From: an uncultured Acidobacteriota bacterium
GTDB lineage: Bacteria > Acidobacteriota > Blastocatellia > Pyrinomonadales > Pyrinomonadaceae
Direction of reading: 5' to 3'
Assembly: GCA_946480545.1 (NCBI GenBank)
Contig: CAMLKY010000103.1
Coordinates: 1-6,977, forward strand
Length of the DNA stretch: 6,977 nt
Notes under the pieces: model-generated
The model's database searches: none
Told to the model about the DNA's origin: nothing
Seen by the model: the letters and a program-made list of their open reading frames with translations, nothing else
Program-made: the position numbers and the translations under genes
Part shown: positions 1 to 6,977 of the stretch, piece by piece
Layout: each line of letters begins with the position of its first letter
Position numbering within the stretch: the stretch's first letter is position 1

Positions 1-2834
<2,834 letters not shown>

Positions 2835-2943
2835 ATGAGTAAAAGCCTGAAGAAAATACCTGTTGATTTATCCGTCGTTTGTTGCTAGGATTCCCGTGAC
2901 ATCAGATACTCCCGGCAAAAATCTTCAGTAAAAGACGGCAAAT

Positions 2944-2973
2944 GCGGTCGAGGGTAAAGTTTGCCCTGACCGC
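2944..2973 (-). other. GC-rich hairpin about 110 nt before rpoB
   Basis: The arms gcggtc (2944-2949) and gaccgc (2968-2973) pair fully. Inside them aggg (2951-2954) pairs with ccct (2964-2967), leaving one bulged base at 2950 and a short A/T loop. On the minus strand the 3' side continues atttgccgtctttt, so the T-run is about ten bases from the stem. It is a possible attenuator or pause site in the rpoB leader, not a canonical terminator. Confidence 0.4.
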
Positions 2974-3162
2974 TTTTCAGCAGTAAATCGCTGCTTTAAT
3001 AAATTTTTCGAGAGTGCCGCAAAAAGACACCGACTCCCATTTTTGCGATCCGCCAGATCGCCCAAAACCGCAAGAAACCCCGATAAAACCTAGGTTTCAC
3101 ATCCGTCCGCAGACGGTAAGTGCAACTCAATCAAAGTTAGAAACCAAACGCGCGCTGGACTT

Positions 3163-3191
3163 AGTGTACCAGCTAGGTTTGGATGAGACAA
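3163..3191 (-). promoter_or_regulatory. Possible sigma70-type promoter for rpoB
   Basis: Minus-strand TTGTCT (3191-3186) and TACACT (3168-3163) each match four of six consensus bases and are separated by exactly 17 bp. Transcription would start near 3156, just downstream of the palindrome that follows rplL, giving a leader of about 320 nt before rpoB. Matches of this quality occur by chance, so this is only a candidate. Confidence 0.3.
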
Positions 3192-3200
3192 ATTTAGTTC

Positions 3201-3253
3201 GTTCGGAGTGCAAACTTTAGCTTGTTAACAGGCTGAAGTCTGCACTCCCGAAC
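3201..3253 (-). repeat. 53-nt palindromic repeat directly after rplL (copy 1)
   Basis: The arms start gttcggagtgca (3201-3212) and end tgcactcccgaac (3241-3253). They pair along nearly the whole length with one bulge, one mismatch and a few wobble pairs, around gttaac at the centre. The element begins 3 nt after the rplL stop codon. Its left arm resembles the element at 3887-3920 after rplJ (cggagtgcaa versus cggagtacaa, and a shared tagctt/aagctt core), so it looks like a dispersed REP-like element. No T-run follows on the minus strand (gaactaaattt), so it is not a textbook terminator, though it could stabilise or process the rplL mRNA end. Confidence 0.7.
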
Positions 3254-3256
3254 TTG

Positions 3257-3652
3257 CTATTTGATCTCGACGGTTGCGCCCGCTTCCGTAAGCTTGGTCT
3301 TGATCTCTTCGGCCTCGTCCTTCGAAACGCCTTCCTTGAGCGCCTTCGGAGCACCGTCGACCAGGTCCTTCGCTTCCTTCAGACCAAGGCCTGCAACGAC
3401 CTCGCGAACGACCTTAATGACCGCGATCTTGTTGCCGCCGGCGGCCGACAGGATAACGTCAAACGAATCCTTCTCTTCCGCTGCTGCAGCACCGCCGCCA
3501 TCACCGCCGGCCGGAGCCGCCATCATCATCGGAGCCGCTGCTGCCGCAGCCGACACACCGAAAACCTCTTCGAGCTCTTTGACCAGCTCGGACGCTTCGA
3601 GAAGCGTCATGCCCTTCAAATATTCAACTACTTCGTCTTTTGTAATCGCCAT
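3257..3652 (-). CDS. rplL: Large ribosomal subunit protein bL12 (L7/L12)
   Basis: The stalk protein that recruits and activates translational GTPases (EF-Tu, EF-G, IF2, RF3). It is present as several dimers bound to L10. The 131-residue product is slightly longer than the usual 120-125. The N-terminal dimerisation domain (about 1-33, [20 protein letters not shown] then [11 protein letters not shown]) leads to an Ala/Gly-rich hinge (about 34-60, including [13 protein letters not shown]). The globular domain (about 62-131) has [38 protein letters not shown] and [18 protein letters not shown]. The start is ATG at 3650-3652, with AGGAG at 3666-3670. The spacing of 13 nt is long, but the gap contains the small palindrome gataattatc. 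The gene is separated from rplJ by 273 nt of repeats and structure and stops with TAG just before a palindrome. Confidence 0.98.
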   Translation of the reverse strand: MAITKDEVVEYLKGMTLLEASELVKELEEVFGVSAAAAAAPMMMAAPAGGDGGGAAAAEEKDSFDVILSAAGGNKIAVIKVVREVVAGLGLKEAKDLVDGAPKALKEGVSKDEAEEIKTKLTEAGATVEIK

Positions 3653-3687
3653 GATAATTATCTATCTCCTGTACAGGGTTCTGTGTC

Positions 3688-3764
3688 TATTCGATCGGAG
3701 TTCGTCGATCCCCTATCGTTGCTTTCTTCGCAACGAACAACGATCCACGAGCAACGATCACTTA
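3688..3764. repeat. Period-7 repeat array folded as inverted arms (rplJ-rplL spacer)
   Basis: Plus-strand units in 7-bp register are tcggagt, tcgtcga, tccccta, tcgttgc (3695-3722), then tttcttc (3723-3729), then gcaacga, acaacga, tccacga, gcaacga (3730-3757). The innermost arms tcgttgc/gcaacga pair perfectly. The third pair outward matches six of seven; the second and fourth share only part of their bases. The caacga core recurs at 3731, 3738 and 3752, with ccacga at 3745. The array lies between the branched element and the rplL ribosome binding site, so it is in the rplL leader. Confidence 0.65.
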
Positions 3765-3851
3765 TTTGTCAGCCGCTAGAACCCACGGGACCATGGAAAC
3801 CGGGTGCATCTCCTGTTTCGTCCGATCCGACACCGAAACGACCTGACAAAT
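3764..3851 (-). promoter_or_regulatory. Possible branched RNA element in the rplL leader
   Basis: A perfect 9-bp inverted repeat, atttgtcag (3764-3772) and ctgacaaat (3843-3851), encloses 70 nt. Inside it gtttcg (3815-3820) pairs with cgaaac (3834-3839), and accc (3781-3784) with gggt (3802-3805). The transcript could therefore form a three-way junction about 110 nt before rplL. I do not recognise it as a named riboswitch or leader. Pairing is visible in the sequence; function is unknown. Confidence 0.4.
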
Positions 3852-3886
3852 CGTCCCGGCTCGTTTTCCTTGAGCACGGCTTTTAA

Positions 3887-3920
3887 GCTCGGAGTACAAG
3901 CTAAAGCTTGCACGCCGAAC
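3887..3920 (-). repeat. Palindromic repeat directly after rplJ (copy 2)
   Basis: The core caagct (3897-3902) and agcttg (3905-3910) pairs perfectly. The flanks ctcgg (3888-3892 region) and ccga/ccgaac (3915-3920) extend the stem with a few mismatches. It starts 5 nt after the rplJ stop codon, almost the same placement as the related 53-nt palindrome after rplL. On the minus strand gagcttaaaagcc follows, with no T-run, so termination is not supported by itself. Confidence 0.6.
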
Positions 3921-3925
3921 GAAAC

Positions 3926-4636
3926 CTATTCGGCTTTCTCTTCGCCTTCCCCAGCAACCGGGGCCTCTTCGGCGGCGGCTTCTGCCGGTGCCTCCGCCTC
4001 CGCCGCAGGTGCTTCAGCCACAGCAGCCTCCTCGGCCGCAGGTGCAGCTTCTTCTACAGCCGCCGGCTCTTCAGCAGCTTTCGCTTCAGCTGCCGGAGCA
4101 GCACCGCCGCGTGCTTCAGGAGCCTTTTCACCGATCTGCTTGATCACGACCGCGAGATCACGCGGGACGGCATTGATGACCGTCACGATACGCTGGGCCT
4201 GTGCGTTGAGCACATACAGCAGCTTCGAAATAAGCTCTTCCTTCGACGGGAGGCTCGCGATCTCCTGGACCTGTTTCAAGTCGACAAGACGTCCATCCAC
4301 GACACCAGTCTTGAAGGTGTAGATGTCAGCATTGTCCTTCATGAACTTCGAGATCGCCTTCGACAAAACGACAGGATCATTCTCGGTCCATGCGATAGCG
4401 GTGACGCCTTTGAAATGCTCGGTGGCCTGATCGAACTGCGTATCTTTAACAGCGATCCGCGCAAGCGTATTCTTTACGACCTGGTACTTCGCACCGGCCT
4501 CGCGAAGATTATTCCGGAACTCGATGTCCTTGTTGACCGTCAGTTTCGAAAAGCTGACGACCATCGCGGACTTAGCATTCTGCAACGATGCGGTAAGGGC
4601 GTCTAAATCTCTCTGTTTCGTTTCTCTTGTTTTCAT
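3926..4636 (-). CDS. rplJ: Large ribosomal subunit protein uL10 with long Ala/Glu C-terminal tail
   Basis: Base of the ribosomal stalk: it binds 23S rRNA beside L11 and carries the L12 dimers on its C-terminal helix. Residues 1-172 are an ordinary L10: the start KQRDLDALTASLQNAKSAMV, VVKNTLARIA at 53-62, GVTAIAW at 77-83, SLPSKEELISKLLYVLNAQA at 128-147, then the helix through VINAVPRDLAVVIKQIGEK. The usual family length is about 165-175 residues. Here 173-236 adds a tail of almost only Ala, Glu and Pro (PEARGGAAPAAEAKAAEEPA and onward to EGEEKAE). ATG at 4634-4636 has GGGAG at 4644-4648 with 7 nt spacing. The gene follows rplA after 19 nt, too little for a separate L10-binding leader of the E. 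coli type, and stops at TAG (3926-3928). Confidence 0.97.
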   Translation of the reverse strand: MKTRETKQRDLDALTASLQNAKSAMVVSFSKLTVNKDIEFRNNLREAGAKYQVVKNTLARIAVKDTQFDQATEHFKGVTAIAWTENDPVVLSKAISKFMKDNADIYTFKTGVVDGRLVDLKQVQEIASLPSKEELISKLLYVLNAQAQRIVTVINAVPRDLAVVIKQIGEKAPEARGGAAPAAEAKAAEEPAAVEEAAPAAEEAAVAEAPAAEAEAPAEAAAEEAPVAGEGEEKAE

Positions 4637-4655
4637 TTTCTTACTCCCTCACCGA

Positions 4656-5348
4656 TTACACGTACGCCAGCTCGTCGAGCAAAACGCCGGGGCTCATCGT
4701 CGCCGCCAGGTTGATCTTCTTCAGGTAACGACCCTTTGCCGTCGTTGGCTTCGCCTTCATGACGGCGTTGATCAGAACGCGTGTGTTCTCCTGCAGCTTG
4801 GCGTCGTCAAACGAAACCTTTCCGACCGGCGAGTGAATGACGCCCGTCTTATCGACGCGGTATTCCACTTTACCGGCTTTGGTTTCTTCGATGGCCGTCT
4901 TGACGTCCATCGTTACCGTTCCTGTCTTGGGATTCGGCATCAGGCCTCGAGGACCGAGGACCTTACCAAGCTGACCGACCTTGCCCATCATATCGGGCGT
5001 CGCGATCAGTGCATCGAAGTCGAGCCAGCCGCCTTTGATCTTCTCAACAAGATCATCACCGCCGGCAATGTCGGCTCCGGCGGCTTCGGCTTCCTTGATC
5101 TTATCGCCCTGCGCGATGACAACGACTTTTTTGGCCGCACCGCCGAGCCCGTGCGGAAGAACGATCGTGCCGCGTACCAGCTGATCCGCCTTTCGCGGAT
5201 CGACGCCCAGCCACATCGTAAGCTCGACCGTTTCGTCGAACTTCGCAAAGGCGATCTCTTTTAGCTTCGAGACCGCTTCTTCAAGCGTGTGCTTCTTACC
5301 GGGCTCGATCTTTTCCATCGCAGCCAGGTACTTCTTTCCTCTTTTCAT
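4656..5348 (-). CDS. rplA: Large ribosomal subunit protein uL1
   Basis: Forms the L1 stalk at the tRNA exit side. In E. coli it also represses translation of the L11 operon mRNA. The 230-residue product has the family length. Motifs are [19 protein letters not shown] (38-56), [12 protein letters not shown] (59-70), [10 protein letters not shown] (75-84), the signature [20 protein letters not shown] (127-146), [19 protein letters not shown] (159-177) and [12 protein letters not shown] (214-225). I chose ATG at 5346-5348 ([14 protein letters not shown]) because GGAGG at 5353-5357 lies 4 nt upstream and family alignment starts here. The frame stays open to 5459, but that extension runs through the period-7 repeat and has no L1 homology. 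It is 121 nt downstream of rplK. Confidence 0.97.
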   Translation of the reverse strand: MKRGKKYLAAMEKIEPGKKHTLEEAVSKLKEIAFAKFDETVELTMWLGVDPRKADQLVRGTIVLPHGLGGAAKKVVVIAQGDKIKEAEAAGADIAGGDDLVEKIKGGWLDFDALIATPDMMGKVGQLGKVLGPRGLMPNPKTGTVTMDVKTAIEETKAGKVEYRVDKTGVIHSPVGKVSFDDAKLQENTRVLINAVMKAKPTTAKGRYLKKINLAATMSPGVLLDELAYV

Positions 5349-5352
5349 ATAA

Positions 5353-5357
5353 CCTCC
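5353..5357 (-). promoter_or_regulatory. Ribosome binding site that fixes the rplA start
   Basis: Minus-strand GGAGG, 4 nt before the ATG at 5346-5348. It supports this start over the in-frame upstream codon at 5457-5459. Confidence 0.8.
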
Positions 5358-5366
5358 AGGTGTTAG

Positions 5367-5468
5367 CGGGATTTGCGATCCCGGACCGTGTGATCCGAAA
5401 TCCGATATCCCTCCCTTTCTTGACGATTCACAGACGCGATCGAAAACCGCAAATCGCAAATCGCAAAT
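5367..5468. repeat. Degenerate period-7 repeats in rplK-rplA spacer
   Basis: The clearest part is three exact cgcaaat units at 5448-5454, 5455-5461 and 5462-5468, preceded in register by acgcgat (5434) and cgaaaac (5441). Further left, cgaaatc and cgatatc (near 5395-5408) follow one another at the same 7-bp period. The small hairpin cgggat/atcccg (5367-5372 with 5378-5383) contains the opposite-strand form ttgcgat. The array ends one base before the rplK stop codon (5470). No terminator or promoter is evident in the gap. Confidence 0.65.
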
Positions 5469-5469
5469 T

Positions 5470-5898
5470 CTACCCCTCGACGGTCAATCCCATCGACTTC
5501 GCAGTCCCCTCGATCGTCCGCATCGCGGATTCGATGTTCGTCGTATTCAGGTCCTGCAATTTCTTTTCGGCTATCTCGCGGATCTTGTCCCGCGAGATCG
5601 TCCCGACCTTCTCTTTGTTCGGCTTGCCGGAGCCCTTGGGTATTCCAGCGGCCTTCCGAAGCAGATCGCCTGCAGGCGGTGTCTTCGTCTCGAACGTAAA
5701 CGAACGATCGGCGTAAACCGTGATCACGACCGGTATCTTCATATCCGGGTCGTCATTCTGCGTTTTCGCATTGAATGCCTTGCAGAATTCCATGATATTC
5801 ACACCGTGCTGGCCGAGAGCAGGTCCGATCGGCGGAGCCGGATTCGCCTTGCCGGCGGGAATCTGTAACTTGATATAACCTTCTATCTTCTTTGCCAT
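5470..5898 (-). CDS. rplK: Large ribosomal subunit protein uL11
   Basis: Binds the GTPase-associated region of 23S rRNA at the stalk base, next to L10, and takes part in factor binding and in RelA activation. The 142-residue product is the standard length. The N-terminal domain shows [20 protein letters not shown] (7-26), with Pro22-Pro23 of the thiostrepton contact site kept, then [20 protein letters not shown] (27-46). The C-terminal rRNA-binding domain has [20 protein letters not shown] (72-91), [20 protein letters not shown] (99-118) and [11 protein letters not shown] (128-138). The start is ATG at 5896-5898. No Shine-Dalgarno lies at normal linear distance: only AAGAC separates the ATG from a hairpin that fills the spacer. 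A GAGGG at the other base of that hairpin is a candidate (see findings). Confidence 0.98.
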   Translation of the reverse strand: MAKKIEGYIKLQIPAGKANPAPPIGPALGQHGVNIMEFCKAFNAKTQNDDPDMKIPVVITVYADRSFTFETKTPPAGDLLRKAAGIPKGSGKPNKEKVGTISRDKIREIAEKKLQDLNTTNIESAMRTIEGTAKSMGLTVEG

Positions 5899-5903
5899 GT
5901 CTT

Positions 5904-5970
5904 AGTAAATCGTAAATCGTTAATCGTGAATCGTTCTTCTCTATTAACGATTCACGATTTACTATTTACT
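5904..5970. repeat. Period-7 hairpin filling the nusG-rplK spacer
   Basis: Left arm units are agtaaat, cgtaaat, cgttaat, cgtgaat (5904-5931). Right arm units are attaacg, attcacg, atttact, atttact (5943-5970). The arms are reverse complements over 28 positions with three mismatches, and the loop is 11 nt (5932-5942). The spacer is only 75 nt, so the element takes up all of it except 5 nt before rplK and 3 nt after the nusG stop. On the minus strand no T-run follows, so it is not a clear terminator. Confidence 0.8.
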
Positions 5971-5973
5971 CCC

Positions 5974-6534
5974 TCATTCTTCCTCTGCGAATGTCACCTT
6001 TTCGACATCCAGGAAATTCAATTCAACCGGGGTCGAACGCCCGAAGATGGTCACCGTGACCTTCAAGGTTGATTTCTCTTCGCTGACTTCCTCTACCTTG
6101 CCGGTAAAGCTAGCGAACGGGCCCGATTTGATGCGAACAACTTCTCCGACGTCGTATGAAAACTTCGGTTTCGGCTTTTCTGTAGCAACCTCGATGTTGT
6201 GAACGATCTGATCAACCTCGGCCTGGGTAAGGGGCGTCGGCTGCTTTCCACCCAGAAACCCGGTAACCTTTGGCGTCGCCTTGATAACGTGAAAAACGTT
6301 ATCGGGGATCTTACCCTTGTCGTCACATTCGATCTCTACCAGAACATAGCCGGGATAGAACATGCGCTCGGAAACAAGCTCCTTATTTCCGCGTTTTTCG
6401 ATCACTTTTTCCTTCGGAAGCAGGACTTCGGTTATCTGTTCGCTGAGCTCCATGTCGCGAATGCGCGCTTCGAGGCTCTCGACAACCTTATTCTCGTGTC
6501 CCGAATATGTGTGGATGAAATACCACTGCTTCAT
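5974..6534 (-). CDS. nusG: Transcription elongation and termination factor NusG
   Basis: Binds the RNA polymerase clamp helices through its NGN domain and links to Rho or ribosomal protein S10 through its KOW domain. The 186 residues show NGN at about 1-115 ([63 protein letters not shown]) and KOW at about 125-180 ([20 protein letters not shown], then GKVEEV and [17 protein letters not shown]). I chose ATG at 6532-6534. AGGA from the end of secE lies 8 nt upstream, and family members begin near (M)KxWYxxHTYSG. The alternative TTG at 6538-6540 would leave only about 2 nt to that site. No insertion is present. It follows secE by 10 nt and is clearly co-transcribed with it. Confidence 0.98.
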   Translation of the reverse strand: MKQWYFIHTYSGHENKVVESLEARIRDMELSEQITEVLLPKEKVIEKRGNKELVSERMFYPGYVLVEIECDDKGKIPDNVFHVIKATPKVTGFLGGKQPTPLTQAEVDQIVHNIEVATEKPKPKFSYDVGEVVRIKSGPFASFTGKVEEVSEEKSTLKVTVTIFGRSTPVELNFLDVEKVTFAEEE

Positions 6535-6544
6535 GACCAAAATC

Positions 6545-6784
6545 CTATGCTCCGGCGATCTTATTGACGACCCAGGTAACGGCTTCCAAAATGTACGTCC
6601 ATGCCTGGTCGATCAGAAAGAGGTAAATTGCGAAGAAGATAACGCTGATAATGACGATTATCGTCGTGTTCTTGACATCTTCGGACGACGGAAACGTCGT
6701 GCGGTCGAGCTCGGCGCGAGTCTCTTTTATAAACTCGCCGATGCCTTCCTTCTTCTCACTTTTATCTAAGACTGCTTCCGCCAC
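6545..6784 (-). CDS. secE: Preprotein translocase subunit SecE (single-span type)
   Basis: Inner-membrane subunit that clamps SecY in the SecYEG channel. The 79-residue product is of the short one-helix type found in most bacteria, unlike the three-helix E. coli form. An amphipathic cytoplasmic part (about 13-30, [18 protein letters not shown]) leads to [11 protein letters not shown] at 31-41, the conserved WPsxxEvxxxT region with Phe in place of Trp. A membrane segment follows at about 41-59 ([19 protein letters not shown]). The start codon is GTG at 6782-6784, supported by GGGAG at 6792-6796 with 7 nt spacing. Its TAG stop (6545-6547) overlaps the AGGA that serves nusG. The gene starts about 65 nt after tRNA-Trp. 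Confidence 0.96.
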   Translation of the reverse strand: MAEAVLDKSEKKEGIGEFIKETRAELDRTTFPSSEDVKNTTIIVIISVIFFAIYLFLIDQAWTYILEAVTWVVNKIAGA

Positions 6785-6791
6785 GTCTTTA

Positions 6792-6796
6792 CTCCC
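6792..6796 (-). promoter_or_regulatory. Ribosome binding site that fixes the GTG start of secE
   Basis: Minus-strand GGGAG, 7 nt before the GTG at 6782-6784. It supports a non-ATG start; no in-frame ATG is better placed. Confidence 0.7.
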
Positions 6797-6849
6797 ACGA
6801 CCGAACTTCTCCCGGTCTGTCTAACTCAGGCTAGAAGGCCTGTTCTATC

Positions 6850-6925
6850 TGGCAGGGGTACCAGGACTCGAACCCGGACCTAAGGTTTTGGAGACCTCCA
6901 TGCTAACCATTGACACCATACCCCT
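6850..6925 (-). tRNA. trnW: tRNA-Trp, anticodon CCA, CCA end encoded
   Basis: The minus strand folds as a full cloverleaf. The acceptor stem is AGGGGTA (6925-6919) with TACCCCT (6860-6854). The D arm is GTGT/GCAT. The anticodon stem GAGGT/ACCTT encloses the loop CTCCAAA, giving anticodon CCA. The T arm is CCGGG/CCTGG (one G-T wobble) around TTCGAGT. The discriminator base is G (6853), and CCA is encoded at 6852-6850. tRNA-Trp directly upstream of secE-nusG is a common bacterial arrangement. It is probably cut out of a transcript shared with secE, since no terminator is evident in the 65 nt between them. Confidence 0.96.
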
Positions 6926-6977
6926 ATGAGATCTCAAATCTCAGATCTCAAATTTCAGAGTCTGAGATCTCAGACTA
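6926..6977. repeat. Period-7 repeats and palindrome upstream of tRNA-Trp
   Basis: Units in 7-bp register are ctcaaat (6933), ctcagat (6940), ctcaaat (6947), ttcagag (6954), tctgaga (6961) and tctcaga (6968). The last ones form the perfect 18-bp palindrome agtctgagatctcagact at 6959-6976. gagatctc also occurs at 6928-6935, right at the 5' end of the tRNA. The element runs to the window edge and may continue. Confidence 0.7.

Larger units (their letters stand above)
2835..3256 (-). promoter_or_regulatory. Long structured rplL-rpoB spacer / rpoB leader
   Basis: This 422-nt gap holds no supported gene. Short inverted repeats visible in it are 2944-2973 (annotated separately), 2979-2983 with 2991-2995 (agcag/ctgct), 3045-3050 with 3056-3061 (gcgatc/gatcgc), 3103-3107 with 3112-3116 (ccgtc/gacgg), and the 12-bp palindrome aaacctaggttt at 3086-3097. 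In E. coli the rplL-rpoB spacer carries an attenuator and an RNase III site that set beta levels apart from L12 levels (established). A similar role here is inferred from position and length only. An unannotated AT-rich stretch at about 2995-3008 could serve a second promoter, but the -35/-10 match is poor. Confidence 0.45.

Noticed and set aside
3014..3220. Plus-strand open frame of 68 codons in the rplL-rpoB spacer
   Set aside because: GTG start with no ribosome binding site, no recognisable product, and it ends inside the palindromic repeat.
3762..3809. Minus-strand 15-codon frame (MHPVSMVPWVLAADK) before rplL, a possible leader peptide
   Set aside because: The AGGAG touches its ATG, so spacing is wrong for initiation, and frames this short arise by chance.
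5349..5459. N-terminal extension of rplA from an in-frame upstream start
   Set aside because: It is translated repeat sequence without L1 homology, and a good ribosome binding site precedes the internal ATG at 5346-5348.
5904..5970. CRISPR array or rho-independent terminator
   Set aside because: Units are 7 bp without spacers, so not CRISPR; no T-run follows the stem on the coding strand, so termination is unsupported.
6535..6540. TTG start for nusG two codons upstream
   Set aside because: Only about 2 nt from the AGGA site; the ATG at 6532-6534 has normal spacing and matches the family start.

Overview
This window is a bacterial chromosomal core-gene block. Every gene reads on the minus strand, so transcription runs from the right edge to the left. 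In that order it holds tRNA-Trp(CCA), secE, nusG, rplK (L11), rplA (L1), rplJ (L10), rplL (L7/L12) and the first two thirds or so of rpoB, which runs off the left edge. This is the classical secE-nusG / L11-L1 / L10-L12 / RNA polymerase beta arrangement. It joins protein export (SecE), transcription elongation (NusG, RpoB) and the ribosomal stalk and its base (L11, L1, L10, L12).

Organism: the proteins are clearly bacterial and match neither Proteobacteria nor Firmicutes exactly. RpoB has an N-terminal insertion with eight cysteines, and its sequence style matches my memory of Acidobacteriota, perhaps Blastocatellia. That is a recollection-based inference, not a search result.

Coding layout: secE and nusG are nearly contiguous (10 nt apart with the nusG start I chose). 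rplA and rplJ are 19 nt apart. The other gaps are long for such an operon: nusG-rplK 75 nt, rplK-rplA 121 nt, rplJ-rplL 273 nt, rplL-rpoB 422 nt. rpoB has an apparent frameshift near 253-270: the normal beta sequence stops matching after ARDSGA and resumes in another frame at [22 protein letters not shown].

The unexpected content is in the spacers. Four of them (upstream of tRNA-Trp, nusG-rplK, rplK-rplA, rplJ-rplL) hold degenerate tandem repeats with a strict 7-bp period. The unit differs by locus but the units look related (cgtnaat, cgcaaat, caacgat, ctcaaat). At three loci the units are also arranged as inverted arms that could fold into hairpins. The nusG-rplK gap is almost entirely one such hairpin, and it may bring a Shine-Dalgarno sequence next to the rplK start. 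A second repeat family, a palindrome of the type cggagtNcaa...cttgcac, lies a few bases after the stop codons of both rplL and rplJ. The rplJ-rplL gap also has a perfect 9-bp inverted repeat that could close a branched RNA. The rplL-rpoB gap has several small hairpins and a plausible promoter.

The plus strand shows no gene I would support. Its long open frames lie opposite real genes.
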